This document shows, in pieces, positions 20,553 to 48,534 of a stretch of DNA of 48,534 bases. Position 1 is the stretch's first letter; every line of letters begins with the position of its first letter. Under the pieces are notes generated by a model. That model was not told the origin of the DNA, made no database searches, and saw only the letters and a list, made by a program, of their open reading frames with translations. A program made the position numbers and the translations under genes. This DNA is from Zygnema cylindricum (Eukaryota; Streptophyta; Zygnematophyceae; Zygnematales; Zygnemataceae), in assembly GCA_037447655.1 (NCBI GenBank), contig JBBHKE010002123.1:79984-128517 (forward strand), read 5' to 3'.

Positions 20553-22127
20553 CACCACGCAATATATCACCAACGCAAAACATTGTAGTTTAGCTCTATT
20601 TTTTTTTTAATTGCACAATTATGTGTGCATTTGTGGATTATACCCGGATTAATGTCATCACTTACCCTATTTGATAATCATTTTTCACATTTGCCTCAAT
20701 TAGATTTTACATTGACGCTAAATAAGCTAAAGTTGCGAAATAACAGTAATTATATGTGCACACTTACTTACGGTGACCACGTAAACAGTTGGGGTTGGCA
20801 ATTATAACGACACGGCAACACATCACACTGTTGGATTGTTTTACGGAAAAATTATGTAACTTTCGACATACACGCATGTTCAATGCTCACACGGTCGACG
20901 ACGCCAAGGACATTGGCACAAATGTGAACACGTCTTTTGGCGACCTCATTTGGTCGTTTTTTTCAGAGCACATTTGCATACGCGCGGGACAGCTTAAATA
21001 TTTTTTCTATACTTTTCTACTTAAAAAAGTACGGAATAATACGGATCTAACAGTCCGTACACCACACTATTTAGAAGGGCACTAAATTACAATTATGGAC
21101 CCTATTAAATGGGGTACCTCAAATAACGTGCATAAACATTTAGAATGATTAATTCTTAGTGTTGTATATCAGTTAAAAACTTATCGCGATAACACCGATA
21201 CCGAAGGTTATCGGTTATCCAACGGTTAGAGGTTCTGATACATCGGTCTAAGACCAACAAATTCCATATCGGCGATGACAAATATAAGTTATAGTATGCA
21301 TACAATAGAACTTTATAACATACTGTATTATATTATTGACTTTATATAGCGTGGCATGCCACGTCTAAAAATTTGTTCCGTCTCCGTTTAACTGCAATTT
21401 ATTATAGACAGCGTAGCACATAATCGTTGGTCGGTTAACTGAACAAAAATTTTACGGCAGCGTACGGGATTGTACTGACAAACTGGTGAACATGGAACGG
21501 GAAAAAGACGGCGGACACAAAGTACAACGGACGCAAAATAACATTCTGCGCGCCGTCGGAATCGAACGGACGACTTGGAATGAGAAAACACGAGCGGACG
21601 GGCCAGCGTGAGCGCGGGCATCCCGGAATGACTCTTTTGGCAGCTTATGCCAAAAAAGCCGACAGATTGACACGTGGTAGGTCCCCAGTGGATCTTAAGG
21701 AATAAAGGGACAAAGCTATGGCGTCGGATGTGAAAGGTACATCGTTTTTACTGGATCCGTATAAAAAACGTACAGATCTCATGGCGGCTACTGTACTTTC
21801 TGTGCTTGTACACGTCCGGGGAATAACACGTACAGTTGAGTGTACAAGCCGTACATTTATTTGTACGGTCCGTACAGTTATCGCCGATAGTTATCGTTAT
21901 CGGCATTATCGCCGATAAGTACCTGATATTATCGGCTACTTATCGGCGATAAGACTGATGTCGATATATCGTACCAATATATCGATTATCGGGAACCCGA
22001 AAAAGGTCCATATCGGTTATCGGTAAATCCTTACCGATACACAACACTATTAATTCTATTTGAGAATTTGCCGAAAAAAACGAGGTACCACAATTAAAGT
22101 CATATACGCTAATAGCGATTCACGGTG
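20553..22127. mobile_element. Possible TA-family element carrying a nested hAT element
   Basis: The right end CGCTAATAGCGATTCACGGTG is followed by TA at 22128-22129. The left end candidate CACCACGCAATATATCACCA, preceded by TA at 20551-20552, is weak. Internal sequence at 21000-21085 (AAAAAAGTACGGAATAATAC, then GTCCGTACACCACACTATTTA) resembles the element at 35585-36086. Without the hAT insertion and its duplicated target it would be about 670 bp. Confidence 0.4.
21157..22049. mobile_element. Non-autonomous hAT-type element 1 (893 bp)
   Basis: Flanked by a perfect 8-bp duplication TTAATTCT (21149-21156 and 22050-22057). Ends are TAGTGTTGTATATCAG and the inverse (CGATACACAACACTA). Subterminal regions are full of TATCG/CGATA words in both orientations. 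Eight-base target duplication and TAGTGTTG-like ends fit the hAT superfamily. No transposase frame is visible, so it would need a transposase from elsewhere. Confidence 0.85.
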
Positions 22128-22142
22128 TACTGCTGTACAGTA

Positions 22143-22680
22143 CACCGAGAATCGTTATTAGTGTCAATAGCTCTAATTTGGGTTCTTAAAATTTTGATAT
22201 TTTTTTTCAAATAGGATACATGATTTTAATTTTTCCTTGACGTTAGTTAAGGTACCGTACAAAATAGCGTAAAGTCCGAAAGTACAATAAAATCTAGATA
22301 GTATGGTGTACGGTCGATGTAATACCGTACATATATGTACCTTTTTAAGTGAAGATTTACAAAAAATGAACTAAATCAGACGCGCACGCATAGGAGCGTG
22401 CGCTCAAAAAATCGGGATTAGTTTGACACGTAAATTAGTATAGCGTGTACGGATATTTTAAATTCGCGACGGCGTACGATTTCTAATATTTTGTACAAAT
22501 ACATATATTACTCTATAATCGTACGGCAAATATTATATTTTTGCTGTTCCCAAATTAGCATAAACGCCGAAATTAGAATACACCTTTTTTTTGAAAATTT
22601 TCAAATTCTTAACTAGCATCAATTACGGTAACTTTTCTTCAACACTATTTAAACTTTGACACTAATAACGATTCGCGGTG
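22143..22680. mobile_element. TA-family DNA element (538 bp)
   Basis: Begins CACCGAGAATCGTTATTAGT after TA (22141-22142) and ends ACACTAATAACGATTCGCGG-TG at 22680, followed by TT where TA would be expected. Termini match the MITE family but the interior is different and longer. No coding frame is supported. Confidence 0.65.
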
Positions 22681-22933
22681 TTCTGGACTGTACTCATCGT
22701 CATCGTGACAGAATAATAAGTTTTTAGTCATCTTGTGCTTCAGATATTTTTGCTGTATGGTCATATTTTGGTTCAGATATTTTTGTCTTATCTTCTCTTC
22801 GAATTTTGTCCTATACTTCACTCTGATTGGTTAAAGGAATAAAGTCTAATGATCGTTCTGTGAGGCAAAAAATCCTTTCTTTACGGAATCAATGCACTCA
22901 AAAAGCAAAAATATAACGTGACTAAGCAAGAGT

Positions 22934-23358
22934 CTATCGGACGGCTAAGCTTAACTCAACATCGTCAAAGATGATTATTTTCGCACGTGCGTCGTGTAGG
23001 CAATCAAAGTTTTTGGCAGAAACAGACAACAGTAGCCGCGGTCTCTCACTCTTCCAGCCTGACATCCCTGTCAGTTTGTCGTTACCTGTCTGGATTGCAC
23101 TGACATCTGACGATACTACACCGTAAACCAGAATTACTATAGCTCTGTTCTCATCTCGCAAAAGCTGAGTCAGCTAGGGAAGTAGGGACAGTTTTTCAGT
23201 TGACTAATACTTTCTCCTCTACACTTATCCTCTTTCGAGATCGATTTCTTCTGCTTCGATTTCCCCTGCTTTACAGAGAAGGCGTAGGCAGGTTTCTGCC
23301 CAGAACTACCTTCCACTGATTCTTTCGTCGCCGGACACGTGTCACGATCTGGATTCAC
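22934..23358 (-). pseudogene. Unrecognised possible coding remnant
   Basis: On the minus strand two adjacent open stretches have normal residue composition, unlike the low-complexity frames around them: 23358-23170 (NPDRDTCPATKESVEGSSGQ to SQLKNCPYFPS) and 23161-22934 (RDENRAIVILVYGVVSSDVS to IIIFDDVELSLAVR). They are separated by a stop and a frame change. I do not recognise the family. They could be fragments of a retroelement or of a host gene; neither has a clear start codon or splice sites. Confidence 0.3.
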
Positions 23359-24123
23359 TTTCTACTGTTTGTTAACGAATTGGTTCTTGTTTTTGGGTGT
23401 TTGCATTAACGGATGGATCAAACCTAAAAAACTGCAAAACACCGCAAAAAGGTTTTATTTTTCAGGCTTTCGTCTCGTTTGCAATTAAGTGTAGGTTTGG
23501 CTGTTTGGTTTTTTTAAGAAATACAAAATATAGCGTTGACAGACGCAGATATTTCACCGCACAAAATTTCACGATACTGGAACGAATTAGAATGTGATTT
23601 TTAAACATGTTTTTGTTACACTTGTTTGTCTTTCTGCTTAATTCTACATAATTATAAGCAATTTTACAAAAATTGGGAAGCCTTGGCTTTTAAATAACGC
23701 TCATTTGTTCTATGAAATAGATCATGAATGGTGTTTTTGGGTAATGTAATATTTTTCCTTTGCTTTTTACCATTAATGATAATCAAAATCCAGGAATCTT
23801 GCCACATTTATTCACTTCTTTATCAGTCAATGTTTCTCTTATATTTGTCATCAAAATGTAAGTGATGCTAAATACGATACAAATACTATAAAAGCACGAT
23901 TATAAAGTTATTTTTTAGTGTTTTATGAAGTACGAATAATCACTCAAAATTCAAAAACTAACTACTTCCTCAAAAAAATTGGTGTTTCGCAGTGTTTGAA
24001 TTGACCATCAAAGGGAGAAGGAGAGGAAGGAGGAGAGTAAGAAGTACGGCTGTAAGAAGGGAGGGAGGGAGCAGGAAAGGGATCGAGGGAGGGAGAGGAA
24101 GAGAGAGGACGTTCTCATTAAAA
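23359..24123. other. Upstream region of the plus-strand protease gene
   Basis: No other gene is seen. A/T-rich sequence gives way to a purine-rich block (24006-24120) directly before the start codon, probably 5' UTR. A TATAAAA at 23887-23893 is a possible but unproven core promoter element. Confidence 0.4.
23887..23893 (+). promoter_or_regulatory. Candidate TATA box
   Basis: TATAAAA about 231 bp upstream of the proposed ATG at 24124. The surrounding sequence is A/T-rich, so chance occurrence is likely. Confidence 0.2.
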
Positions 24124-41729
<17,606 letters not shown>

Positions 41730-43917
41730 TATTTAACTACTTATTATGTTTGGCCACGTGGCGTGGACTTGGAATTTATGACTGACAGATTTAATGGGAT
41801 TTAGGTGGACTAAAGGTAAAGATACGGTCGTCTGTTACAATGATTTCCAGTTCGCTTGCGGCCGTTTAACGGATTTTTCAAGACTGAACTGCAGGACTAT
41901 ACTGACGGCGACCATATTTTGAGTTGTTAGTGGTAATGGTAGAAGTGGACGTTTGTGAAGGTAGACATTTATGAGGACCAAAGGAAGTTGAATGGCAATC
42001 GATAAGACCAGTGAAATCCTTTTGAAAACCATAAATGACACCCTTGAAGACTTAATTTTACACACCTTTTATTAAATTATGTTTTACAGTCCTTCTTGAG
42101 ATACCTTTGCGTTAATTGGGGGTTCGAGGGAAAACTTATGCGATGTTATTTTTGAAAAGAAAGGGCTAAAAAATAAGGAAATGCATCTTGGATTTTGATG
42201 TTTGGATATCGATGTCGGATATGTGATGTTTGGGTTTTGTTGTTATTCATGTTTGAATTTTGATATCCGATACTCGATGCTTGAATTGTATTGCCTTCTT
42301 TTTTTCATTTCTTTTTGCCTCTTTTCTTTTTAATGTTTTATGTTTAAATCACGATGCCCCGGATATTTGATGTTTTGTATGTTTGGGTTTTAACGTCGAA
42401 TTTATATATCTGAATTTCGATGTCAAAGGTTCTTTGTTTTCATCCTAATGTCCAACATTTTGCATTTAACTCGTGATTTTTTTGTTTCATGTAGAGTTAC
42501 TTGCAATGTGCGGAATCAATGTCATTGTCAATGAAACAATGTCGGTTCGTAGATGGTGCGTTTACGTTGGTCGTGGGTTACATCGCGTTTTATTTCATTT
42601 TGTTTCATTCGTACGTTTTATGTGTACGTTTTGTTTCGTTTCGTTTCGTTTTGTTTTGTTTTCAGGCGAGTTAAGTTGTGGTACAGGACCTCTAGTGTCG
42701 CGACGTGGCCATATTTGTTTCTCAGGGTACGGCCCCATGTAATTGTAACTTAGCGAACTTACTTTGTTTTTTAGCGCAGATTCGGCGGACACGGATTTCA
42801 GGTGTCCATAACCGTTAATTACGGTGTGACGATTGTATACGTCGACAATGCGCGTGACGGTTGTCAACGTGTACAATCTGTCTTGCCGCACCGTATTTTT
42901 CGAAACTTTTTGAAGCGTCGCAATACACATCGTATTTTCTGAAACGATTTGGCATGTCGCATGTCATTGCGTGACATCGTCGACGTACAGCCTTGCAGCC
43001 GTCGCTGTACCTTTTATTCTAGCATGCCTATCTACTGGGCCATTGGCCAATGAAGGCTCTGTATCGTATAGCAAGTACAGTACTCCCTGAACCGTGCGTT
43101 TTTCGGGCTCTGTGAACCTGAGCTGTCGGTTTCGCGCATTTTTATGGATCCACGTCGCCCCCTCATTATCAATTCGCTTTACGACGCGCCGCGCCGCGCG
43201 GCCGTAAAAATGTATATATATGTTTAGGGTTTTTTATTATTTTTGTTATTTTTTATTAAAAAAAAACACAAACACACAGTAAAAAACCCTAAGCGTGTAA
43301 ACCCTAACCAGACGGTAGAATTTTGTAATGGTGAAACTTACGGCGCATTTAGAAAGGTGAAATGAGGGTACCCAGGGTACACCATACGGGGGAAACATGT
43401 AAGGAACCCTCCCTGTATCCCGCGATGCTTTCAGAACCTAAATATATGAAAGCTTTAAATCCCACCTGAGATTTGAACTCTACATATGCACACTAAAACT
43501 ATAATACTCGTCTGACGAATTGTACGCCTTTCGTTTCGTGCGCCGACATTGTATTCAGTACCTGCCAAAGGTTATCGCGTCACTGGTCTCAATGAGAGGT
43601 CGACGTTCGATTTCATCCGTTCGATGAAAGCAATTTGGGGTGGGGATACGTGGCTACCGTACACAGTACGATCGCCGCTAGATTTTCCTCGACACTGTTG
43701 ATCTCACGCCAAATGTCGTGTAGCCACCCCACTGAGATTTTCCGTAGATTACTCAGATGAGTTATCTGTTTGAGAGGTACGCGGTAAAATAGTACGGAAA
43801 GTGCTTATGTACTTTTGTTATCCCACTAATTTCAGTACACGTTGAACGAAAACCTCTAAAAACCTTTTAACGCTAAGGGTGTGTGCCTATGTGTTCAAGT
43901 TAGGGTTTTTTTTCGTC
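41730..43917. other. Intergenic DNA, no gene recognised
   Basis: Nothing coding is supported. It holds an inverted copy of the dispersed repeat seen at 143-190 (42724-42770), TTTCGTTTCG-type simple sequence (42630-42662), a TTTAGGGTTTTTTAT/TAAAAAACCCTAAG inverted pair (43225-43294), and an imperfect inverted pair around GGATACGTGGCTAC (43646) and GTAGCCACCCC (43721). Confidence 0.5.
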
Positions 43918-43925
43918 GTTTTCAC

Positions 43926-44828
43926 TAGTGTTGGGTATCGGGTAAATTCATATCGCGATGACTTCGATAATCGATATATCGAGTATCGATCGAGCAGACT
44001 CCTCGATATATCGTACCGAGACCAGCATAAACCATCGCGATATATATTATTTTTTAAATTTAATATTTTATATTTTAATGTAATTTGTTATTTTAGCGAA
44101 AAAAACAAATTGTCTGATACGCCACGTACGACGTGATTTTCGTTCCGTGACTTAAAGGTAGACGCCACAAAATGTAACCGACAAAAAAATTACAAATTAT
44201 GTAATTCATATAATTGCTTATTTGTAAATGAAAGCAGGATCAATTAAAAAGCACGATGGTAACCCATCTGAGTCTAAGGTACAAAAGGGGAGGCATGGCC
44301 AAAACTGGAAAACTATGGTTACATGAGGAGGTCTGTGTAATAGTACGGACAGCGAAATGTTTGTATTACAGAGGCCTCGGTTAACATCGTGTATCTTGTG
44401 TAAACAAGTATTTACATACTTGTTTTGATTTGAGTGGTTCCTTGTCAGTTGACGATCAAATCTCTAAAATCGCCGAAGATTTGAGAACATACCATTTTTG
44501 TATGGAAATCCGTACTTGCGTATTATGTACGTGTACTTCGCAGTGTGCCGTCAATGTACCACAGATCTCCTCTGCCGACTTTCAGAAAAAAACCGTATTT
44601 TTTTTCGGCAAAAAATTTACGGTCATCTTGTCCGAAGGCACGTGACTTTGGAGAATTGTGAAAATTTTCATTTTTTCTTTAAATGCTTCGATATATTGAC
44701 GATACGATATATCGGCGATATATTGGCGATATATCGTGATCTTTTGATTTTCAATATATCGATTATCGGGTACCTGAAATTCGATATATATTCGAATAAC
44801 AGCAAATGGTCCTCGATACCCAACACTA
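43926..44828. mobile_element. Non-autonomous hAT-type element 2 (903 bp)
   Basis: Flanked by a perfect 8-bp duplication GTTTTCAC (43918-43925 and 44829-44836). Ends are TAGTGTTGGGTATCG and the exact inverse CGATACCCAACACTA. Subterminal regions are dense in TATCGATA/CGATATATCG words. It has the same size class and design as the element at 21157-22049 but a largely different interior. No transposase is visible; the 128-codon frame at 44498-44884 runs out of the element and is not convincing. Confidence 0.88.
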
Positions 44829-44836
44829 GTTTTCAC

Positions 44837-46020
44837 AGAAAATGGGACATGCAACGAGAAAATTGTACACCGTACGAAAAATGAGCAAAAACCAAAGTAC
44901 ATTTTGCATCATCTTAGAACTTGGAAGGTATGTCAATTTGGCGTTATTATCATCGCGACCCACTTCCACGTCACGCCAACTCATCTTCACCCTTGTACTG
45001 GAATCAAATCGCCACCTGATTCAAATCAAAATAATACCGTATTGGTGAATACCAAAACGGCATTGTACGCGTGAAACGTCTTCGAAAATGTTTTGAACGA
45101 GGGAGAGTACACGCTATTTTTTTCTTGCACGTCATGTGCATGTACGTACATAAATGACTAGCATGTACGGGAAAAATTCGTTGGGGTCTCAGACCTCCAC
45201 TTTCATTCATGGGTCCTTAGCAAAAGTTTACGTCGTCTTCGTTTTTCCCGCTCTTTGTCACTCGATTGCTCCTCTTTCACTCTTCTCTGAATGAAATGCA
45301 ACAATGATAGTATCAAATGAAAAATCATTTTTTCTCTTTTTTTGAATATTTTTGGTCGTAGTTTGATGGCATATCTAATGATAAAAGATAAGAAAGAGAA
45401 ATCGGGAGGCCATGGCGGAAGACGTCACAATAAAGCATGACTTCGCTATGTCACAAAACCATACACATCTACAATGTCACAAAAACCTCGACGTCTACAA
45501 TTCTCGCCGATTTTGTAGACGTCACTAATTTTAGGAAGTTTCGTAGTCGTCAACATTTTGTTTCGTAGACTGTTCCACATTTTGTAGACGTCTACAGCAA
45601 TCACAAATTTGAAGTAATGAAGGCGCGAGTAATGATTGACATAGGAACATTTTGAAAAGTACACAGTAAAATTTGCGCTAAAATCTAAAGTAACATTCCA
45701 TAGTTTCGGTTGTATAGGCACACACCCTTAGTCCTCTCCTCACAACCTCTCAGCACTGTCACACAAAAGCCACCATACACTTGATTTCAATACTCAAACT
45801 CCAACTGCTCCAAACACACACCAGACCCGCAACAAGATGAGTGGTGAGGATCCGGGCAAGCTCAGGTCATGGATCCATTAGGCTGTGCTAGTAAACGTAA
45901 AAATGCATGTACTGAAGGCCTTCATTCCATTTTGTCGGTTCAGTAACCGAATTTTTTATTCGGTGGCAAATGTTGGTTGGTCATGCAAAAAACTATTTCA
46001 ATCATGCAAATCTATATAGA
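44837..46020. other. Intergenic repeat-derived DNA
   Basis: No gene is recognised. Contains the ACCTCCACTTTCATTCATGG repeat (about 45194) shared with 17440-17490, and a cluster of TGTAGACGTC/GACGTCTACA inverted words at 45485-45600. A short ATG frame at 45837 (MSGEDPGKLRSWIH then stop) could be a first exon of the remnant that follows, but this is speculative. Confidence 0.4.
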
Positions 46021-46028
46021 ATCGTTAA

Positions 46029-46513
46029 CAGCAAGGTGGTAACGCAATATTTGTACCACCGAAGGTAAAAAGTGACTCGTACGATTTTATCGAATACAAT
46101 CTGTACGAGCGGACGAAATTAAGATTTGTAAAAGCATGCAAAAATGTCAGAATGGTTAGTGGATGGCACCAAGAGCATGAAAAAATATCCTCCTAAAAGA
46201 TTTTCACGCGGCTTCCGGTGGCCTCGCATCCATCCCGGCGAAAGCCACATCGCCTATGCAACCTGTATGCACCTGATGGCGCGTACATCGTGGATATTTT
46301 TTCACTTTTCCACGCTGCACAATGCTATACGTTCAAGTTTTGTAAATTGACCTCCTCCGTGTCACTGGTTGCAAACTGGAACGTACGACATATGGGGTAT
46401 CTGATTTTGCATCCGACGTTTGAGGTTTACGCCCATAACTTTGGAGAATCAAATCAGTCATTCAATAGCCTTTTTTATGACTGGATAAAATTGGTATGGC
46501 ACAATAGGAAATA
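46029..46513 (+). pseudogene. Unrecognised coding remnant
   Basis: One plus-strand frame runs from GGNAIFVPPKVKSDSYDFIE through LRFVKACKNVRMVSGWHQEH to a stop at about 46195, then continues in the same frame through LCNLYAPDGAYIVDIFSLFH, FKFCKLTSSVSLVANWNVRH and DWIKLVWHNRK to a TAA at 46512-46514. Composition is that of an ordinary protein, unlike the low-complexity frames around it. A TTAACAG acceptor-like sequence precedes it. I do not recognise the family. It could be a transposon-encoded or host gene fragment with one nonsense codon. Confidence 0.4.
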
Positions 46514-46554
46514 ATATGACATTCAATATTCAACCGCATTTTTTCCTTAATAGA

Positions 46555-46865
46555 ACTTCACCCTCGGACCTATGAAAACAGTGAAAATCAGCAAGAGCAA
46601 GAAGCAATAGATAAACATAAACAACACAAAGCAACCGGAAAGAAGAAAGGAAAGAAATTCTCAAAAGAGAAACCCACCTCGAAACCTGTTGGAAAGGAGT
46701 AGTTGAACGAAGAATCCGCCAAAAAAATCGGGAAATGGGTAGATACCTCCAAAAAATCCAAGAAAAAAAATTGCTTCCATGGCTCCAAACAAGACATGGA
46801 CTTTGGAGGACATGCCAAAAGAGAGAAAATCAATCGACAGTACGTGGACATTCAAATTCTAGAGA
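46555..46865 (+). pseudogene. Possible hydrophilic coding remnant
   Basis: After a TAATAG acceptor-like site, a Lys/Glu/Gln-rich frame (TYENSENQQEQEAIDKHKQH, KKFSKEKPTSKPVGKE, stop, LNEESAKKIGKWVDTSKKSK) runs to the edge of the MITE at 46871. It may be a further exon of the preceding remnant. One in-frame stop (TAG at about 46701) interrupts it. Confidence 0.25.
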
Positions 46866-46870
46866 AACTA

Positions 46871-47088
46871 CACCGTGTATCACTATTAGTGTTAATATTT
46901 TTTTTGCCACTTAAAACATATTTTCTCCGTACACATTTGTCCGATTTTCAAATGTAGAGCGTCAATCGGAAGCTGAGAATCTTGGCTTTCAATGGCAATT
47001 GTCAGATCTAAAAACCTACATGCGTGTAAAGAGAAAAATTATTTTAAAGAGACGAAAATAATATTAACACTAACAATGATTCACGGTG
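46871..47088. mobile_element. TA-flanked MITE, copy 4 (218 bp)
   Basis: Begins CACCGTGTATCACTATTAGT and ends ACTAACAATGATTCACGGTG, with TA at 46869-46870 and 47089-47090. It is more diverged in its right half than the other copies. Confidence 0.8.
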
Positions 47089-47090
47089 TA

Positions 47091-47275
47091 CATGACTATA
47101 AAATATAATTCAGGGCTTGTTGCAAACATCCTTAAAAAGATAGAAGATCAAATTATTGAGGTGAAAGAGATGTTGGCGAAAAAATGTGAGATGCAACACT
47201 TGGGAGGACTAAAGTGCGTCCTAGGCATCAAAGAGATGCAAGAGAAACCGAACCAAGAAATTCATCTCACGTAAT
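47091..47275 (+). pseudogene. Copia reverse-transcriptase fragment
   Basis: Reads VKEMLAKKCEMQHLGGLKCV-LGI followed by NQEIHLT, the segment just downstream of the YVDD box in copia RTs (consensus with K-DLG-A-YVLGI and I-L-Q). Only about 60 codons remain, bounded on the left by the MITE. It derives from a copia lineage distinct from element A, whose equivalent segment reads FRITDLGDAQYKVGI, and is on the opposite strand. Confidence 0.65.
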
Positions 47276-47401
47276 GTAAATATATTCCAGTGTTGCTCAC
47301 CAGGTTCCCACTGCTCTGTTGACGTATGAAAAGTGTACTGATTGATACCCGGATCCACACTAATTAACTAAATAAAAAGGACTCATTTGCCACGATATCC
47401 G

Positions 47402-47650
47402 GGCTGGTGGCGCAGTGGTTAGCGCTTTCACAACTACAGTGAAAGGTCCCCGGACCAAATCCTCGTCGGTCATCATTCCCTCTATTGGGATTGTCCATTC
47501 CATCTCTCGATTTTACAAATCTTAACATGCGCGACGTTAGAGGCATCTCGAGGCCTCTCTAACTCGGCGAGAAATTAATTGAAGAACTGGAGGCCTCTCC
47601 CCTCTCCCCCTCTCCTTCTCTCCTTCTCCCCCTCTCCCCCTCTCCCCTTG
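47402..47650 (+). mobile_element. SINE-like element with tRNA-like head
   Basis: TGGCGCAGTGG (47408-47418) matches a pol III A box, and GGACCAAATCC (47452-47462) approximates a B box. Between them a GCGC/GCGC stem and a hairpin CTTTCAC-AACTACA-GTGAAAG with a seven-base loop mimic the D and anticodon arms. The acceptor stem does not close, so this is not a functional tRNA. The body contains TTGGGATTGTCCATTC (47485-47500), also found inverted at 5733-5748 and, diverged, near 5460, and it ends in a CTCTCCCC tract. Confidence 0.5.
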
Positions 47651-48146
47651 CAACACCCTGTCGTGAAGTAGTGAGGGCCCTCATTTACACACGAATTGCA
47701 TCAATTGTTATTAGAGCTAATTTATTTGTTTGGCTCTCAAATTCACTTTATTTTAATGCATAGATTTGTCAAATATTCTTTGAAACTTTTTCATTTGGAG
47801 GTGAAATTGTTCGATTTTTATTTGTGCAGTATAAGAGAAAAGTCGACATGAAACGAAGCTTATAATGACGAATGTATGTTATTTAGTGTGGTAGGTGAGC
47901 ATATGTTATTTAGAGTGGTAGGTGAGCATATGTTAATTAGTATGTAAGCTCAAAAATAGTAAAATCTTTGCATTATCGCCACACTACCTATCCTTGTTAA
48001 AGTTAATATCAGTAATTCGGTTGCGACTTTATTTTGGCCGAAATCATAAAATAGTGCTAACAACACTATTTAAGCGAGTGAACTACAATCTACCACATAT
48101 CCTTATACTACATTAGTATCACATATTCCAATTTTTGCATTAATAC
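47651..48146. other. Intergenic DNA, no gene recognised
   Basis: A/T-rich, no coding evidence. A short direct repeat (TTAG-GTGGTAGGTGAGCATATGTTA) occurs at about 47883-47935. Confidence 0.5.
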
Positions 48147-48148
48147 TA

Positions 48149-48534
48149 CATCGTGAATCGTAATTAGAGTAAAGAAAGAATTAGAGTAAAAAACGTAAAA
48201 AAAAAAATTAGAGTTATTTACTCTAATTTGTGTGTAAGAACTTTTTCAAAACGGAATTTTACTCTAATTTATCATTAACTCTAATTTGGGAGTATATTTG
48301 GACCCTAAATACATCCACTGTAAATTATGTACAAGTACAGAATTTGACAAAACGTACAATTTCACGTCATTATGGCGTTTGCATTACGCGGTTTGTTAAA
48401 ACGTTGTTACATGAAAACGGCCTGTACTAAATCATTATTTGTACTTTTTTACTTAATAAAGTACAATTTTGCACGGTCAGACATCGACCGTACGCCACAA
48501 TATTTAAAACGGCACTGTATTAGGGTGAGGTTCC
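48149..48534. mobile_element. TA-family DNA element, cut by window end
   Basis: Starts CATCGTGAATCGTAATTAGA after TA (48147-48148) and aligns with the element at 35585-36086 along most of the remaining 386 bases (TTACTCTAATTT, GGCGTTTGCATTACGCGG, AAAGTACAATTTTGCACGG). The right end lies beyond the window. Confidence 0.75.

Noticed and set aside
43225-43320. Telomere-like repeats (AAACCCTAA)
   Set aside because: Only isolated CCCTAA words occur; there is no tandem array.
47402-47475. Functional tRNA gene
   Set aside because: The A box and two hairpins are good, but the acceptor and T stems do not pair and the anticodon loop lacks the usual U33. A SINE head fits better.

Overview
This is intron-rich, repeat-rich eukaryotic nuclear DNA, not bacterial or organellar. 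Genes are split by GT-AG introns, microsatellites are very long, and transposable elements are dense. The two LTR retrotransposons are of the plant-type Ty1/copia kind, with a primer site TGGTATCGGAGC that resembles the initiator-Met tRNA site of plant copia elements. Together with a LysM-bearing secreted protease this points to the plant lineage, perhaps a charophyte-type alga. That is an inference and I cannot name the species. A 10-base N gap lies at 18477-18486.

Layout. (1) 1-1240: A/T-rich, no gene seen. (2) 1244-8331, minus strand: a secreted S41-family serine peptidase gene in at least seven exons, with long A/T and purine tracts in its introns and several apparent disruptions. (3) 8332-12117: no gene; dense small DNA transposons and a tandem pair of about 0.6-0.7 kb repeats. 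(4) 12118-16820: a decayed minus-strand copia element, followed by repeat-rich DNA and a second, truncated copia element (about 18770-20179). (5) 20180-24120: repeats, including a hAT-type element (21157-22049) with a perfect 8-bp target duplication, apparently nested in another element. (6) 24124-41729, plus strand: the main gene of the window. I resolve 16 exons in compatible phases that join into one frame of 1057 codons plus stop. It encodes a secreted protein with a signal peptide, three PAN/apple-like modules, a ricin-type beta-trefoil lectin domain, a papain-family cysteine protease domain with its Cys/His/Asn triad, two EGF-like modules and three to four LysM-like modules. (7) 41730-48534: no intact gene; a second hAT-type element (43926-44828) with a perfect 8-bp target duplication, an unrecognised coding remnant, a MITE, a copia reverse-transcriptase fragment, a tRNA-like SINE head and the start of another DNA transposon.

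Both host genes look like secreted proteases. In the plus-strand protein the binding modules (PAN, lectin, EGF, LysM) flank the catalytic domain, which suggests a protease targeted to glycans or cell walls. This is inferred from architecture only. A recurring oddity is that sequence around exon edges has been copied into the neighbouring introns and then decayed. It is seen at two exons of the S41 gene and at two papain exon edges.
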